Notes: a model not told the origin generated them from the sequence alone. 64,000 nt of DNA from Ferdinandcohnia sp036965165 (GCF_036965165.1 NZ_JBALOX010000001.1:1-64000), one strand, 5' to 3'. Counted from the stretch's first letter, positions 16,977 through 26,709 are shown. Numbers and translations are program-made.

Positions 16977-17804
16977 TTATTTTCGATTAACTTGTAACAT
17001 AATTTTGGTGACAAAATCTTCTTTGTCGTTCTTTACGACAGTATCATAAATATACTCTTCAAAAGCATAATCACCCATGGTTACATTTAATCGTTCCATC
17101 TCTGAAAACAGCCGGTTATACGTTTTATGTATTTTCTTTTCATCTCCAATATGGTATCCGATGAGAAAATCCCCTTTTACAGCCTGGAAATACGGGTATC
17201 CCTCCTGTTGATTTGGTTGCTCAATGTATAAATAGCTATATTTGGAGAATTCCCCCTTTAATACTTGTTCCCGTTTCGTTATCACACCTATCGGGTATCC
17301 TGTATCAAGCTGTGATTCGTTCAATTCACCTATAAAATCTGAAATAACCTCTAAAAACTCTTCTTCCGTATTATTTTCAATGTTTCTACTTAAATAGAGA
17401 GTGGCTTCTGGTAATTGTTCAAGCGTAACTTGGTCAAAATTAATTTTCGAGGCTTCTTCTATTAATTCTATTTTTGCCTCAATCATTTTTTCTTTCAATT
17501 CAATTTCCTGCCGCTTTTTTACGATTTCTTCTTTTTGTTGATACATTAAAGTCAAAAAACCTTCAGGCGATTTATTTTGCATATATTGTTGAATGTCGTT
17601 TAACGACATACCAAGATCCTTTAATAAATCAATAACATGGAATAACTCTATTTGGTTAATCGAATAAAAACGATACCCTTTTTCATTTTTAAATACCGGA
17701 GACAAAAGACCGATTTGGTCATAATAATAGAGTGTCTGTTTATTAATTTTGCAAAGCTTCGCGAATTCTCCTGTAGATAAGTATTTTCTATTTTCTTTAT
17801 TCAT
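16977..17804 (-). CDS. MerR-family regulator of the Bmr-type pump
   Basis: This 275-residue protein has a MerR winged helix at residues 8-78 (LSTGEFAKLCKINKQTLYYYDQIG), a coiled dimerisation helix (about 80-120) and a C-terminal GyrI-like effector domain with DYAFEEYIYD. It is divergent from an efflux pump gene whose promoter has the 19-base spacer used by MerR activators, so it most likely activates the pump on drug binding, like BmrR/BltR. Which B. subtilis protein is the closest relative was not determined. Confidence 0.88.
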   Translation of the reverse strand: MNKENRKYLSTGEFAKLCKINKQTLYYYDQIGLLSPVFKNEKGYRFYSINQIELFHVIDLLKDLGMSLNDIQQYMQNKSPEGFLTLMYQQKEEIVKKRQEIELKEKMIEAKIELIEEASKINFDQVTLEQLPEATLYLSRNIENNTEEEFLEVISDFIGELNESQLDTGYPIGVITKREQVLKGEFSKYSYLYIEQPNQQEGYPYFQAVKGDFLIGYHIGDEKKIHKTYNRLFSEMERLNVTMGDYAFEEYIYDTVVKNDKEDFVTKIMLQVNRK

Positions 17805-17821
17805 TTTTTAATCCACCACCC

Positions 17822-17852
17822 TTGACTATATAGTAACTATATACACTAGGAT
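17822..17852 (+). promoter_or_regulatory. MerR-controlled promoter of the efflux pump
   Basis: TTGACT (17822-17827) and TAGGAT (17847-17852) are separated by 19 bases instead of 17, the hallmark of MerR-type promoters. The spacer is filled by the palindrome TATATAGTAACTATATA (17827-17843), the expected regulator site. Confidence 0.85.
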
Positions 17853-17922
17853 ATAGATTGTAAATAAATGAAATGAATACAAATCGGTTTGAGATATACG
17901 TTTTGTTAAGGAGAACAAACAG

Positions 17923-19119
17923 ATGAAAAGTTATAAGGTCACCTTAGGATTATTACTAATGAATTTATTCATCGCCTTTTTGGGAATTGGCCTTGTTATT
18001 CCTGTCTTGCCCACGCTAATGAATGAGTTGGGTTTAACTGGAACAACAGTTGGTTATTTAACAGCTGCGTTCGCAATTGCCCAATTGATTGTTTCCCCAT
18101 TGGCAGGTAAAGCGGTCGATAAAATAGGCAGAAAAATTATGATTGTACTTGGCTTATTTATTTTCGGTCTTTCCGAATTTTTATTTGGAATTGGCAAAGA
18201 AATTGAGATGTTATTTATTTCTCGTGTTTTAGGTGGAATTAGCGCAGCATTTATTATGCCAGCTGTTACAGCTTTTATTGCCGATATTACTAATTTAGAT
18301 ACGCGTCCGAAAGCACTCGGCTATATGTCAGCTGCAATAAGCACAGGATTTATTATCGGTCCAGGTATAGGCGGATTTTTAGCTGAATTTGGAACACGGA
18401 TCCCCTTTTACTTTGCTGGTGGACTCGGTACACTTGCAGCGATACTTTCAATTGTTTTATTATCTGAACCAGAACGTGCAAAAGAAAACAATGAACAATC
18501 CTCAGAAGAAAAGAGCGGGTTCAAACGAATTTTTGCACCTAAATATTTCGTTGCGTTTATATTAATTTTTATTGCCTCATTTGGTTTGGCTGCTTTTGAA
18601 TCGTTCTTTAGTCTGTTTGTAGACCACAAATTTCAATTTAAACCATCCGATATAGCCATCGTTATCACAGGTGGGGCAATTTTTGGGGCGGTGTCACAAG
18701 TCGTTCTATTTGATAAGCTAACTCGAATTTGGGGTGAAATTAAACTGATTCGATATAGCTTAGTGTTATCAGCTTTACTTGTCTTTTTGATGACTGTTGT
18801 GCATTCGTATTTTTCTATATTACTTGTTACATTTATTGTTTTTGTGGGATTTGATTTATTCCGACCTGCTGTTACCTCATATCTTTCAAATATTGCCGGA
18901 AATGAACAAGGTTTCGCCGGTGGAATGAACTCGATGTTTACGAGCTTAGCAAACGTTAGTGGACCTATTCTTGGAGGGATCCTATTTGATATAGATATTA
19001 ACTACCCTTATTATTTTGCGACGGTGATACTAGTGCTAGGGATTGTATTAACATTTTTCTGGAAAAAGCCGGCGGATGAAAGCTCTACTAAAGTGAAGGT
19101 TAGAGTAACTGCTGAATAA
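17923..19119 (+). CDS. bmr: Multidrug efflux MFS transporter, Bmr type
   Basis: The 398-residue, 12-segment MFS transporter closely resembles B. subtilis Bmr as I remember it: FIAFLGIGLVIPV at the N-terminus, GRKIMIVLGL, RVLGGISAAFIMPAVTAFIAD, RPKALGYMSAAISTGFIIG (antiporter motif C region) and FAGGMNSMFTSLANV. Such pumps export cationic dyes and fluoroquinolones by proton antiport. RBS AAGGAG precedes the ATG. Confidence 0.92.
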   Translation: MKSYKVTLGLLLMNLFIAFLGIGLVIPVLPTLMNELGLTGTTVGYLTAAFAIAQLIVSPLAGKAVDKIGRKIMIVLGLFIFGLSEFLFGIGKEIEMLFISRVLGGISAAFIMPAVTAFIADITNLDTRPKALGYMSAAISTGFIIGPGIGGFLAEFGTRIPFYFAGGLGTLAAILSIVLLSEPERAKENNEQSSEEKSGFKRIFAPKYFVAFILIFIASFGLAAFESFFSLFVDHKFQFKPSDIAIVITGGAIFGAVSQVVLFDKLTRIWGEIKLIRYSLVLSALLVFLMTVVHSYFSILLVTFIVFVGFDLFRPAVTSYLSNIAGNEQGFAGGMNSMFTSLANVSGPILGGILFDIDINYPYYFATVILVLGIVLTFFWKKPADESSTKVKVRVTAE

Positions 19120-19149
19120 TTTGATGGTGTTGATCCAAGGATAGATTCA

Positions 19150-19182
19150 AAAAAGCTAGGGACCAACCATCCCTAGCTTTTC
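19150..19182. terminator. Bidirectional terminator between bmr and yhgE
   Basis: AAAAAGCTAGGGA pairs with TCCCTAGCTTTT around CCAACCA. A-tract and T-tract flank it, so it can end both convergent genes. Confidence 0.92.
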
Positions 19183-19191
19183 TCATACATT

Positions 19192-21420
19192 TTAATTCAT
19201 TTCAACCTGTACCTTTTGTTTTTTCATTTTCACTGTAAAATACCCAATTGTAATCGCCATGAAAGCTACCATATAGCTTAAGAGAATTAAGTTGTTGTGC
19301 CACATGTAGGCAAAGTCACCACTTGAGATGACGGCCTTAAACGATTGAACTGAATATGTCATTGGCAACAAGGCATTGATTGGTTGCATTGCATTTGGAA
19401 TTAACTCAAGTGGGAATGTACCAGCACTTGTTGTTAATTGTAAAATTAAAATCACAATCGCAATGAAACGACCTGGGTCACCCATCATCGTCACAAGCAT
19501 TTGAATTAAGGCTAAAAAGACAAAGCTAGTTATCAATGAAGTGACAAAGAATAACGGAATACTTGCGACCTCGATTTTTAAACCTTCTAGTAAAATGACA
19601 TCAACTAGAGCTGCCTGGATGACGCCGACAATTGCTAATACACCGAATTTACTAAAGAACCAGTGGAACGCATTTTTTGGTTGAACAGCAGGTTCTTTAA
19701 GCTTAAACACAATTGACATAAGCAGCGCGCCAACAAATAAACCAAGTGAGATAAAATATGGCGCAAATCCTGTTCCATAGTTAGGTACTGTGTTAATTTC
19801 TTGTTTTTTAACCGTAACAGGGTCACCCATCATATCATAGGTTTCGTCATTCGCTTCAACAGAATTTGCTTGTTTAGCACCTTCTGCTAGTTTCTCAGCA
19901 AGTTCAGTTGAACCGTCAGCAAGTTGAACGGTTCCTTCTTCTAATTCCTTCGAGCCTTCCGCAAGTTGTCCGGCTCCATCTTGCAATTGACCTGCGCCGT
20001 TTGTTAATTGACCCATACCAGTTGTTAAATCATGGGCACCATTGTTAAGTGCGACAGAGCCATTATATAATTTGCCAATTCCTTGTTGTAAACTGATTTG
20101 TCCTTCGTTAACCTGTTGAATTCCAGTAAGTAGTCGGTTAAAGGAAGGGCTAGTTTTTGATATCAATTGATCTTCTAAGCCAGCTGTTGCCGCACCAAAT
20201 TGTTGATGTAGACCCGTTTTAAATTGGCTAAAGCCTTGATCCAATCCATTGGCTATTCCGGTCGAGATGCTTGGTTCAAGCTGTTGAGTTAATTGCTGTT
20301 CAAGCTGCTTTTGTAGCTGTTCTTTAGTTGGCTGGTCTTTAGATACTTCACTAATAATATAAGGAACTTGTGCTTCGTTTATTATTTCTTTTTTGACTAA
20401 AGTCTCTAATAGCTCTCCAGTTTTTTCTGTTTGAGATGCAATCATTTGGTCTGCCAATTTTTCAGACAGATTGGCTGCAATCCCATTTGTGAGTTGAGTT
20501 GATAGGCCGGTGCTAAGTTTTGCTTCAAGCTCATCAATGCCTTCGTCAACTTTACCAACACTTTCGTTAAGCTGAGCGGTTATGCCTTCAGCAATTTGCT
20601 TTGGAAGCTCATCCTTCATAAGGGCAACCCCGTCTTGGACCTGCGAAGTACCATCTACTAATGAAGGAAGTTTTTCATTAACCTCGCCTAGACCAGCTTT
20701 TACTTGGTCCGTTGCAGAAGTAAGGTCTGTTGCACCTGATGCTGCTTTTTCAACCCCATTCGTAAATTCAATTGATTTTGAAGCTAAAACGGATAGATTT
20801 TCTTCTAATCTTTTTGATCCGTCATGTACTTTCGCAATTCCGTCAGCAAGTTGTTCAGATCCGTCACTAGCTTGAGTTAGACCGTCTGCTACGTTTTGAA
20901 CCTTGTCAAACATGGTTTCTGCATAAGTAGCAGTGACGTTCTTTGAAATTTCAGCCTTGATTTTTTCGACCGCTGTTTCCCCAATTTGAGATGATAAAAA
21001 GTTCGTGCTTTCATTTGGCACATATTTTAGTTCTAATTTTTGCGGATGGCTATCTAATAAAGTAGTCGCATTCGTTGAAAAATCTTCAGGAATCTCAACT
21101 AATAAGTAATAATCCCTGTTTTCAAGCCCCTTATATCCATCATTCTTTGACACAATATGAAAATCAAAGGTGGCGTTCTCAGAAAGTTTATCGGTTAACT
21201 CTTTTCCAAGCTGTAATTCGTCCCCATCAAAATCTGCTCCTAGATCCTCGTTTACAATCGCGACCGGTAAATCCTCCATATGGTCATATGGATCCCAAAA
21301 TGCCCATAGGAACATTCCGGCATAAAGGACCGGTACAAAGGCAACTGCTAAAATGGGTATAAGAACTTTTCGATTGAAAAGGATATTTTTTAATTCTGCA
21401 AAAAAGGATGATCCCTTCAT
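19192..21420 (-). CDS. yhgE: YhgE/Pip family membrane protein (ABC-2 type fold)
   Basis: This 742-residue protein has one N-terminal membrane segment (about 14-36), a long extracytoplasmic coiled region with repeated heptad-like modules (QLADGIAKVHDGSKRLEENL, QLTNGAGQLQDGAGQLAEGSKELEEG), and five or six C-terminal segments of an ABC-2-like permease domain. Family members include Lactococcus Pip, a phage infection receptor, and EsaA-like secretion proteins. ATG 21420 is chosen because of the GGAGGTAAT before it. A TetR gene and operator lie directly upstream. Confidence 0.9.
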   Translation of the reverse strand: MKGSSFFAELKNILFNRKVLIPILAVAFVPVLYAGMFLWAFWDPYDHMEDLPVAIVNEDLGADFDGDELQLGKELTDKLSENATFDFHIVSKNDGYKGLENRDYYLLVEIPEDFSTNATTLLDSHPQKLELKYVPNESTNFLSSQIGETAVEKIKAEISKNVTATYAETMFDKVQNVADGLTQASDGSEQLADGIAKVHDGSKRLEENLSVLASKSIEFTNGVEKAASGATDLTSATDQVKAGLGEVNEKLPSLVDGTSQVQDGVALMKDELPKQIAEGITAQLNESVGKVDEGIDELEAKLSTGLSTQLTNGIAANLSEKLADQMIASQTEKTGELLETLVKKEIINEAQVPYIISEVSKDQPTKEQLQKQLEQQLTQQLEPSISTGIANGLDQGFSQFKTGLHQQFGAATAGLEDQLISKTSPSFNRLLTGIQQVNEGQISLQQGIGKLYNGSVALNNGAHDLTTGMGQLTNGAGQLQDGAGQLAEGSKELEEGTVQLADGSTELAEKLAEGAKQANSVEANDETYDMMGDPVTVKKQEINTVPNYGTGFAPYFISLGLFVGALLMSIVFKLKEPAVQPKNAFHWFFSKFGVLAIVGVIQAALVDVILLEGLKIEVASIPLFFVTSLITSFVFLALIQMLVTMMGDPGRFIAIVILILQLTTSAGTFPLELIPNAMQPINALLPMTYSVQSFKAVISSGDFAYMWHNNLILLSYMVAFMAITIGYFTVKMKKQKVQVEMN

Positions 21421-21443
21421 AAAATTACCTCCAATTAAATTAA

Positions 21444-21466
21444 TGACCGTTTCATTCATTTGGTCA
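21444..21466. promoter_or_regulatory. TetR-type operator between yhgD and yhgE
   Basis: A 23-base imperfect palindrome starts TGACCGTTTC and ends TTTGGTCA. It shares the half TCATTTGGTCA with the site at 22115-22137 read in the other direction, so both are probably bound by YhgD. Confidence 0.7.
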
Positions 21467-21515
21467 TTTTCGACCAAATAAGATGGGTACTCAAGTGAGA
21501 GGACCCGTGGCATGT

Positions 21516-22094
21516 TTATTTTTCTAGTCCATTGAAAAAATACAGCTTAAATAAATTTGAGATTTCTTCTTTTTCTAATGGTTTGTGATTCCGTTCCCAG
21601 TCGAAAATTAACGAAACATACAGCTTTAACATTACAAAGGCTGTGATTTCCGGGTTGCAGGGCTTGATTTCATCACGGTCGATGGCTTCTTGAATGATGC
21701 CCTTCATATAGTTAATGATTGCCTGCTCGACTCGCTGTACGACCTCGACAACTGCTTGTGTCCCAATATCTCTTTCTTCCTGAAAAAGCTTGATCGTTAA
21801 TTGATGAGACTTACGAAACTCTAGCAATCGAAAAAGTACCCGATGGGCATTTTCATAAAAAGTACTATTTTTATCCATTGCTTCTTCGGCTACAACTTTC
21901 ATGTCCCGTATCAGTGTGCTGGTGATCTCATCGAATAGCTCTTCTTTATTTTTAAAAAATGTATAAATCGTGCCCTTTCCGACATTCGCAAGCTTTGCAA
22001 CTTGATCCATTGTCGTAGCTTTGTACCCGAATAAAGAGAATGATTTTGTCGCAGCCTCTATAATGAGTTGTCTTCTATCAATCGCCACCTTCAA
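21516..22094 (-). CDS. yhgD: TetR-family regulator of yhgE
   Basis: The 192-residue protein has a TetR N-terminal DNA-binding domain (IIEAATKSFSLFGYKATTMD, VAKLANVGKGTIYTFFKNKEELF) and a helical ligand domain (about 55-190). It is directly upstream of yhgE in the same direction, as in B. subtilis yhgD-yhgE. Operators at 22115-22137 and 21444-21466 suggest it represses itself and yhgE. The inducer is unknown. Confidence 0.88.
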   Translation of the reverse strand: MKVAIDRRQLIIEAATKSFSLFGYKATTMDQVAKLANVGKGTIYTFFKNKEELFDEITSTLIRDMKVVAEEAMDKNSTFYENAHRVLFRLLEFRKSHQLTIKLFQEERDIGTQAVVEVVQRVEQAIINYMKGIIQEAIDRDEIKPCNPEITAFVMLKLYVSLIFDWERNHKPLEKEEISNLFKLYFFNGLEK

Positions 22095-22114
22095 TCACCC
22101 CATTGTTTATATTT

Positions 22115-22137
22115 TGACCAAATGAGGAATTCAGTCA
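22115..22137. promoter_or_regulatory. TetR-type operator upstream of yhgD
   Basis: A 23-base site runs from TGACCAAATGA to TTCAGTCA. Its reverse complement matches the operator before yhgE at the TGAC end and throughout TCATTTGGTCA. Confidence 0.7.
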
Positions 22138-22227
22138 TTTAATTAACAATGAGAAATATATCATATCAAAAAGACCATTTCAAGTAGCCTTAAAATAATT
22201 TTTTAATGAGAAGAATTCAAATAAACT

Positions 22228-22309
22228 ATGAAAACGATTAAATTTTATTCTTGAAATTATTTTTTGCCCATGCTAATATAAATCTTGTAAGAGGAATGCA
22301 ACCGTTTGC
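22228..22309 (+). promoter_or_regulatory. Alpha-glucoside operon promoter with cre-like and LacI-type sites
   Basis: The promoter is TTGAAA (22251-22256), 17 bases, TAATAT (22274-22279). ATGAAAACGATTAAA (22228-22242) resembles a CcpA cre site with one mismatch. GCAACCGTTTGC (22298-22309), just after the likely start site, is a LacI-type palindrome with central CG, followed by further TTGCGCAAAG repeats. It is a plausible operator for the LacI regulator at 25673-26692. The remaining leader to 22509 holds more GCAA/GGTT half-sites. Confidence 0.7.
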
Positions 22310-22509
22310 GCAAAGTTGCGCAAAGTCATAAAACCATATAAAACGTAATAGTACCAATGTTATATATTTATTGGGCGTGATAGAAACGTACAATAAATAG
22401 TATGTAAATATTCTTAATTTTGACGAAAACGTCAAAAATTATGCAATCGGTTTCCTAAACCAGTGCAACGGTTCCTTCCTTTCAAAAATGAACAAATGGG
22501 GGTTTTACC

Positions 22510-23811
22510 ATGAAAGCAAAGAAACTAATTCCTACAGTAATGACACTCTTATTGCTTATAAGTGTTGCTTTAGTAGGATGTTCTTCAAAAGATGAAGGTT
22601 CAAGTAAAAGTGAAAACGGTTCAAAAACAACCGTTGATATCTTCCAATTCAAAGTGGAATTTAAAGATCAATTCGAAGCAGTTGCAAAGCAATACGAAGA
22701 AGCTCATGACGGTGTTAAGATCAACATCACAACTGTTGGTGGTGGAGAAGATTACGGTGCAGCCCTTCGTTCAAAATTTGCTTCAGGTGAAGAGCCAACA
22801 ATTTATAATATTGGTGGACCTCAGGATGTTGCAGACTGGGTTGACAGCTTAGCAGATCTTTCTGACACTGCTGCTGCTGGCGCTGCATTGGAAGGCACTC
22901 TCGAAGGTGTTTCTCAAGATGGAAAAGTTTTAGGACTTCCTTTTAACCAAGAAGGTTATGGATTAATTTACAATACAGCAGTATTTGAAGAAGCAGGAAT
23001 CAATCCAGATGAAATCACAACGTTTGCTGCTTTAGAAGAAGCTGTTAAAACATTAGACAGCAAGAAAAAGGAATTAGGTTTAGACGCAGTGTTTGCCCTA
23101 CCTGGTAAAGAAAAGTGGGTAACTGGTTTACACTTATCAAATGCATTCTTATCCCCTGAATTTGAAGGAAATGTATTAGGAACATTTGATGCTAAATCAG
23201 TTGATTTTAAATATGGTGATGCATTTAAGAAGGTTTTAGATTTACAAAATGAGTATTCTGTTCAACCAACAGTAAGCTTAGACTATGCAATGCAAGTAGA
23301 AGAATTGTTCTCTACTGGTCGTGTTGCAATGATCCAGCAAGGTAACTGGGTATATGGTTCAATTGCAGGTATCGATGAAGATCTTGCGAACAACGGTGTA
23401 AGTATTTTACCAATCCCTGTTGAAGGCTACAAAGAAGACGCCATCCCTGTTGGTATCCCAATGTACTGGGCTGTAAACAGCAAGAAAGATGATGCAGAAG
23501 TAAAAGCTGCAAAAGACTTCTTAGATTGGTTATACACTTCAGAAGAAGGTAAAACAGCTGTATTAGAAGACTTTAAATTCATCCCTGCATATGTAGGGTT
23601 TGACGCTTCAAAAGTTTCTGATCCACTAGGTAAAGCAGTGTATGAGTATTCAACTGAAGGAAGAACAATTCCTTGGGTATTTATGGGCTACCCAACTGGT
23701 TGGGGAGAACAACAGCTTGGTGTTAATATTCAAAAATACATCAGCGACCAAATGAGCTGGGATGACCTAGTGAAGGAATCTCAAAAAGCTTGGGAAGACT
23801 CAAGAAAATAA
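22510..23811 (+). CDS. Sugar ABC transporter binding lipoprotein (alpha-glucoside operon)
   Basis: This 433-residue extracellular solute-binding protein (family 1) has a lipoprotein signal with lipobox LVGC (Cys about 24). Maltodextrin/alpha-glucoside-type features include the PTIYNIGGPQDVADWV segment and the C-terminal KDFLDWLYTSEEGK helix. Two permease genes, a LacI regulator and two alpha-glucosidases follow, so it probably captures maltose- or isomaltose-type oligosaccharides. A stem-loop after its stop probably lowers expression of the permeases. Confidence 0.9.
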   Translation: MKAKKLIPTVMTLLLLISVALVGCSSKDEGSSKSENGSKTTVDIFQFKVEFKDQFEAVAKQYEEAHDGVKINITTVGGGEDYGAALRSKFASGEEPTIYNIGGPQDVADWVDSLADLSDTAAAGAALEGTLEGVSQDGKVLGLPFNQEGYGLIYNTAVFEEAGINPDEITTFAALEEAVKTLDSKKKELGLDAVFALPGKEKWVTGLHLSNAFLSPEFEGNVLGTFDAKSVDFKYGDAFKKVLDLQNEYSVQPTVSLDYAMQVEELFSTGRVAMIQQGNWVYGSIAGIDEDLANNGVSILPIPVEGYKEDAIPVGIPMYWAVNSKKDDAEVKAAKDFLDWLYTSEEGKTAVLEDFKFIPAYVGFDASKVSDPLGKAVYEYSTEGRTIPWVFMGYPTGWGEQQLGVNIQKYISDQMSWDDLVKESQKAWEDSRK

Positions 23812-23828
23812 TAGATTGACCTAACAAT

Positions 23829-23866
23829 AGAAAACAAGGCAGCGTGTGGTTGCTTTGTTTTCTTTT
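23829..23866 (+). terminator. Intra-operonic attenuating terminator
   Basis: AGAAAACAAGGCA pairs with TGCTTTGTTTTCT (one offset) followed by TTTT. It lies between the binding protein and the first permease, the usual arrangement for making excess binding protein. Confidence 0.85.
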
Positions 23867-23926
23867 TAACAAAAGCTTTGACACACATAATGTTTCGGGA
23901 CTTCGATCAATTGGAGGTAGTTTACT

Positions 23927-24787
23927 ATGCGAAACCGAAATCTATGGTATTGGTTATTTTTAGCCCCAACCTTACTTGCACTTGGAGTTGTTGTAATCGT
24001 ACCATTAATTTTTGGAACTTATTACTCTTTTACAAACTGGAATGGAATCAAAATTACCGAGTTTGTTGGGCTTGAACATTACCAAAAACTAATTCAGGAT
24101 AAAGAATTCATGAACTCCCTATGGTTTACCGTAAAATTCTCAGTCGTTTCTATTTTCCTGATTAATTTTTTCGGACTTTCATTAGCTTTATTAGTTACGC
24201 AAAAACTTAAAACAAACAATATTTTACGTACCATCTTTTTTATGCCGAACTTAATTGGAGGTCTAATCCTCGGGTTCATTTGGCAATTTATTTTCATGAA
24301 GGTATTTGCGAGCATTGGAGATTTAACTGGTATTGCCGCTTTTAAAGGATGGTTATCAACAGATACTACAGGCTTTTGGGCATTGGTTATTCTCATGAGC
24401 TGGCAAATGGCGGGATATATCATGATTATCTATATTTCCTACTTGGAAAGTGTTCCACAGGAATTATTAGAGGCAGCGGAAATCGACGGTGCGAACAGCT
24501 TCCAGCGTTTTAAAAATGTCACTTTCCCTCTTGTTGCACCAGCATTTACAGTAAGTTTGTTTTTAACCCTATCTAACACATTTAAGCTTTATGACCAAAA
24601 CCTGAGTTTAACAGGCGGAGGTCCTTATAATTCAACACAAATGGTGGCAATGGAGATTTTTAAAACAGCGTTCTCAGTCAATCAGTATGCTTATGGACAG
24701 GCAAAAGCAATTATTTTCTTCATAATCGTGGCCGCGATTTCGTTAACACAGGTTTACATTAATAAGAAACGGGAGGTCGAGATGTAA
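23927..24787 (+). CDS. Sugar ABC transporter permease, MalF-like
   Basis: The 286-residue membrane protein has six segments and the EAA loop EAAEIDGANSFQRFKNVTFPL, the contact for the ATPase. It ends GQAKAIIFFIIVAAIS. It overlaps the next permease by one base (ATGTAATGA region). No ATPase gene is in the operon; a shared MsmX-type ATPase elsewhere is expected from what is known of Bacillus sugar importers. Confidence 0.93.
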   Translation: MRNRNLWYWLFLAPTLLALGVVVIVPLIFGTYYSFTNWNGIKITEFVGLEHYQKLIQDKEFMNSLWFTVKFSVVSIFLINFFGLSLALLVTQKLKTNNILRTIFFMPNLIGGLILGFIWQFIFMKVFASIGDLTGIAAFKGWLSTDTTGFWALVILMSWQMAGYIMIIYISYLESVPQELLEAAEIDGANSFQRFKNVTFPLVAPAFTVSLFLTLSNTFKLYDQNLSLTGGGPYNSTQMVAMEIFKTAFSVNQYAYGQAKAIIFFIIVAAISLTQVYINKKREVEM

Positions 24788-25608
24788 TGAAAAGTAAAAA
24801 AAGAAAATTATATTTGCTTGAAATTCTAGGAATTGTTCTTGGCCTACTTTGGCTCTCCCCTTTCTATTTAATGATTGTAAACTCGTTTAAAACAAAGCGT
24901 GAGATTTTTACAGATACCTTAAAGTTACCGGATGTTTTTACATTTGATAACTATGTTCAAGCATTTGAAGAGCTTGATTTTATTCGAACATTCTTTAATT
25001 CCGTACTGATTACAGTTCTAGGTGTTGTGGTGATTATTCTTTTTTCATCAATGGCAGCATATGCATTAAATCGTCGCAAAGGAAAAACAAGTGGTTTGAT
25101 TTTATTCCTGTTTATCGCAGCCATGCTCATTCCATTCCAATCCGTCATGATTCCGCTCGTATCCCTATTTGGTAAAATGGACTTACTAAACCGTTTTGGA
25201 ATTATTTTTATGTACCTTGGCTTTGGTAGTAGTTTATCTATTTTCTTATATCATGGTTCCTTACAAGGAATTTCGAAATCATTAGATGAAGCAGCCACTA
25301 TTGATGGTGCGAATCGATGGCAAATTTTCTGGCACATCATTTTTCCGATGTTAAAGCCAATTACAGTGACAGTCGCCATTTTAAATATTATTTGGATTTG
25401 GAATGACTATTTATTACCATCCCTTGTGATTAACCAAGAAGGAATGCACACGATTCCATTGAAGATGTTCTTCTTCTTTGGTCAATATACGAAACAATGG
25501 CATTTAGCTCTTGCTGGATTAACGATTGCGATTATTCCAGTGATTCTCGTGTACTTCTTCATGCAAAAGCACATTATCAAGGGGATTGCAGAGGGTTCTG
25601 TAAAATAA
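24787..25608 (+). CDS. Sugar ABC transporter permease, MalG-like
   Basis: The 273-residue six-segment partner permease has the EAA loop EAATIDGANRWQIFWHIIFPM and the usual MalG C-terminus (KHIIKGIAEGSVK). It is translationally coupled to the preceding permease. A small AAGGGG/CCCCTT stem at 25620-25640 lies between it and the LacI gene. Confidence 0.93.
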   Translation: MKSKKRKLYLLEILGIVLGLLWLSPFYLMIVNSFKTKREIFTDTLKLPDVFTFDNYVQAFEELDFIRTFFNSVLITVLGVVVIILFSSMAAYALNRRKGKTSGLILFLFIAAMLIPFQSVMIPLVSLFGKMDLLNRFGIIFMYLGFGSSLSIFLYHGSLQGISKSLDEAATIDGANRWQIFWHIIFPMLKPITVTVAILNIIWIWNDYLLPSLVINQEGMHTIPLKMFFFFGQYTKQWHLALAGLTIAIIPVILVYFFMQKHIIKGIAEGSVK

Positions 25609-25672
25609 AACTGGATAACCAAGGGGATTTAACCCCTTTCATATAGAACTTAGGTTTTTGGAGGGTTGTTGA

Positions 25673-26692
25673 ATGGCAATTACAATCAAAGAAGTTGCAA
25701 AAGAGGCAAATGTATCGCCTTCCACTGTCTCAAGGGTCATTGCAGATAACCCTCGAATTAGTGAAGAAACGAAAAAACGCGTACGAGAAGCGATGGAAAA
25801 GCTAGGATATCACCCTAATTTCCAGGCGCGTAGCTTAGCGGTAAAAAGCACAGAAACAATTGGGATCGTGACGCCATTTTCAGCTTCACATGTCCTCCAG
25901 GACCCCTTTTTCCCAGAGGTTATTAGAGGAATTAGTGTACAAGCTCGTGAGCATAAGTACGGAATGTATCTTTCAACGGCAGGAACGGAGGATGAAATTT
26001 TTGAGGAAGTCGTCGGGATGGTGCAGGGGCGTCGTGTTGATGGCTTGATTCTCCTTTATTCTCGGACGGATGATCGTCTGATTAATTATTTACAGAAGAA
26101 CGATTTTCCTTTTACAGTCATTGGTCGCCCAGTTTCTAGCGCAGAACGTGTTACCCATGTGGACAATGACAATATTTACATTACGAAGGTCGTAACAGAA
26201 CACTTGATTGAGTTAGGTCATACAAAAATTGCTTTTGTTGGGTTTGATGGTGACTTTGTGTTTATGCTTGATCGCCTTGAAGGTTATAAACAGGCCCTAA
26301 GCGATGCTGGGATGCATTTTAATGAAGACTATCTTGTTCACAAAAGCACACTGCGCGAAGGGATAGGGGCAATTAAATCCTTTTTAAAATCAGTTGAGCC
26401 CCCTACTGCATTGGTTTGTACGGATGATTTTATTGCAATTGAGTTGATGAGTCATTTTGAGGAAATGAATATACGGGTGCCTGAGGATGTCTCGATTGCA
26501 AGCTTCAACAATGTCCTTCTTGCTGAATATTCAAAGCCTCCCCTCACCTCAGTGGATATTGATATTTTTCAGCTTGGAATGGAAGGTGCAAGCTGTTTAC
26601 TAGAAAAAATAAAAAATCCGAATGTCCTACCGAAACGGATTACGATACCGGCGAAATTAATCGAACGAAAGTCGTGTGCTCGGATAAAGTAG
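25673..26692 (+). CDS. LacI-family regulator of the alpha-glucoside operon
   Basis: The 339-residue LacI/GalR protein has an N-terminal HTH (TIKEVAKEANVSPSTVSRVI) with hinge (NFQARSLAVKSTETIGIV) and a periplasmic-binding-like sensor domain (about 60-335). Being inside the sugar operon it is the likely local regulator, acting on the GCAACCGTTTGC site near 22298. The first glucosidase gene starts 17 bases after its stop. RBS GGAGGG precedes the ATG. Confidence 0.9.
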   Translation: MAITIKEVAKEANVSPSTVSRVIADNPRISEETKKRVREAMEKLGYHPNFQARSLAVKSTETIGIVTPFSASHVLQDPFFPEVIRGISVQAREHKYGMYLSTAGTEDEIFEEVVGMVQGRRVDGLILLYSRTDDRLINYLQKNDFPFTVIGRPVSSAERVTHVDNDNIYITKVVTEHLIELGHTKIAFVGFDGDFVFMLDRLEGYKQALSDAGMHFNEDYLVHKSTLREGIGAIKSFLKSVEPPTALVCTDDFIAIELMSHFEEMNIRVPEDVSIASFNNVLLAEYSKPPLTSVDIDIFQLGMEGASCLLEKIKNPNVLPKRITIPAKLIERKSCARIK

Positions 26693-26709
26693 AAAGTGGG
26701 TTGTTGGAA

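Noticed and set aside
21421..21513. Longer start for yhgE
   Set aside because: The extra 31 codons overlap the TetR-type operator and lack the GGAGGT present before ATG 21420.
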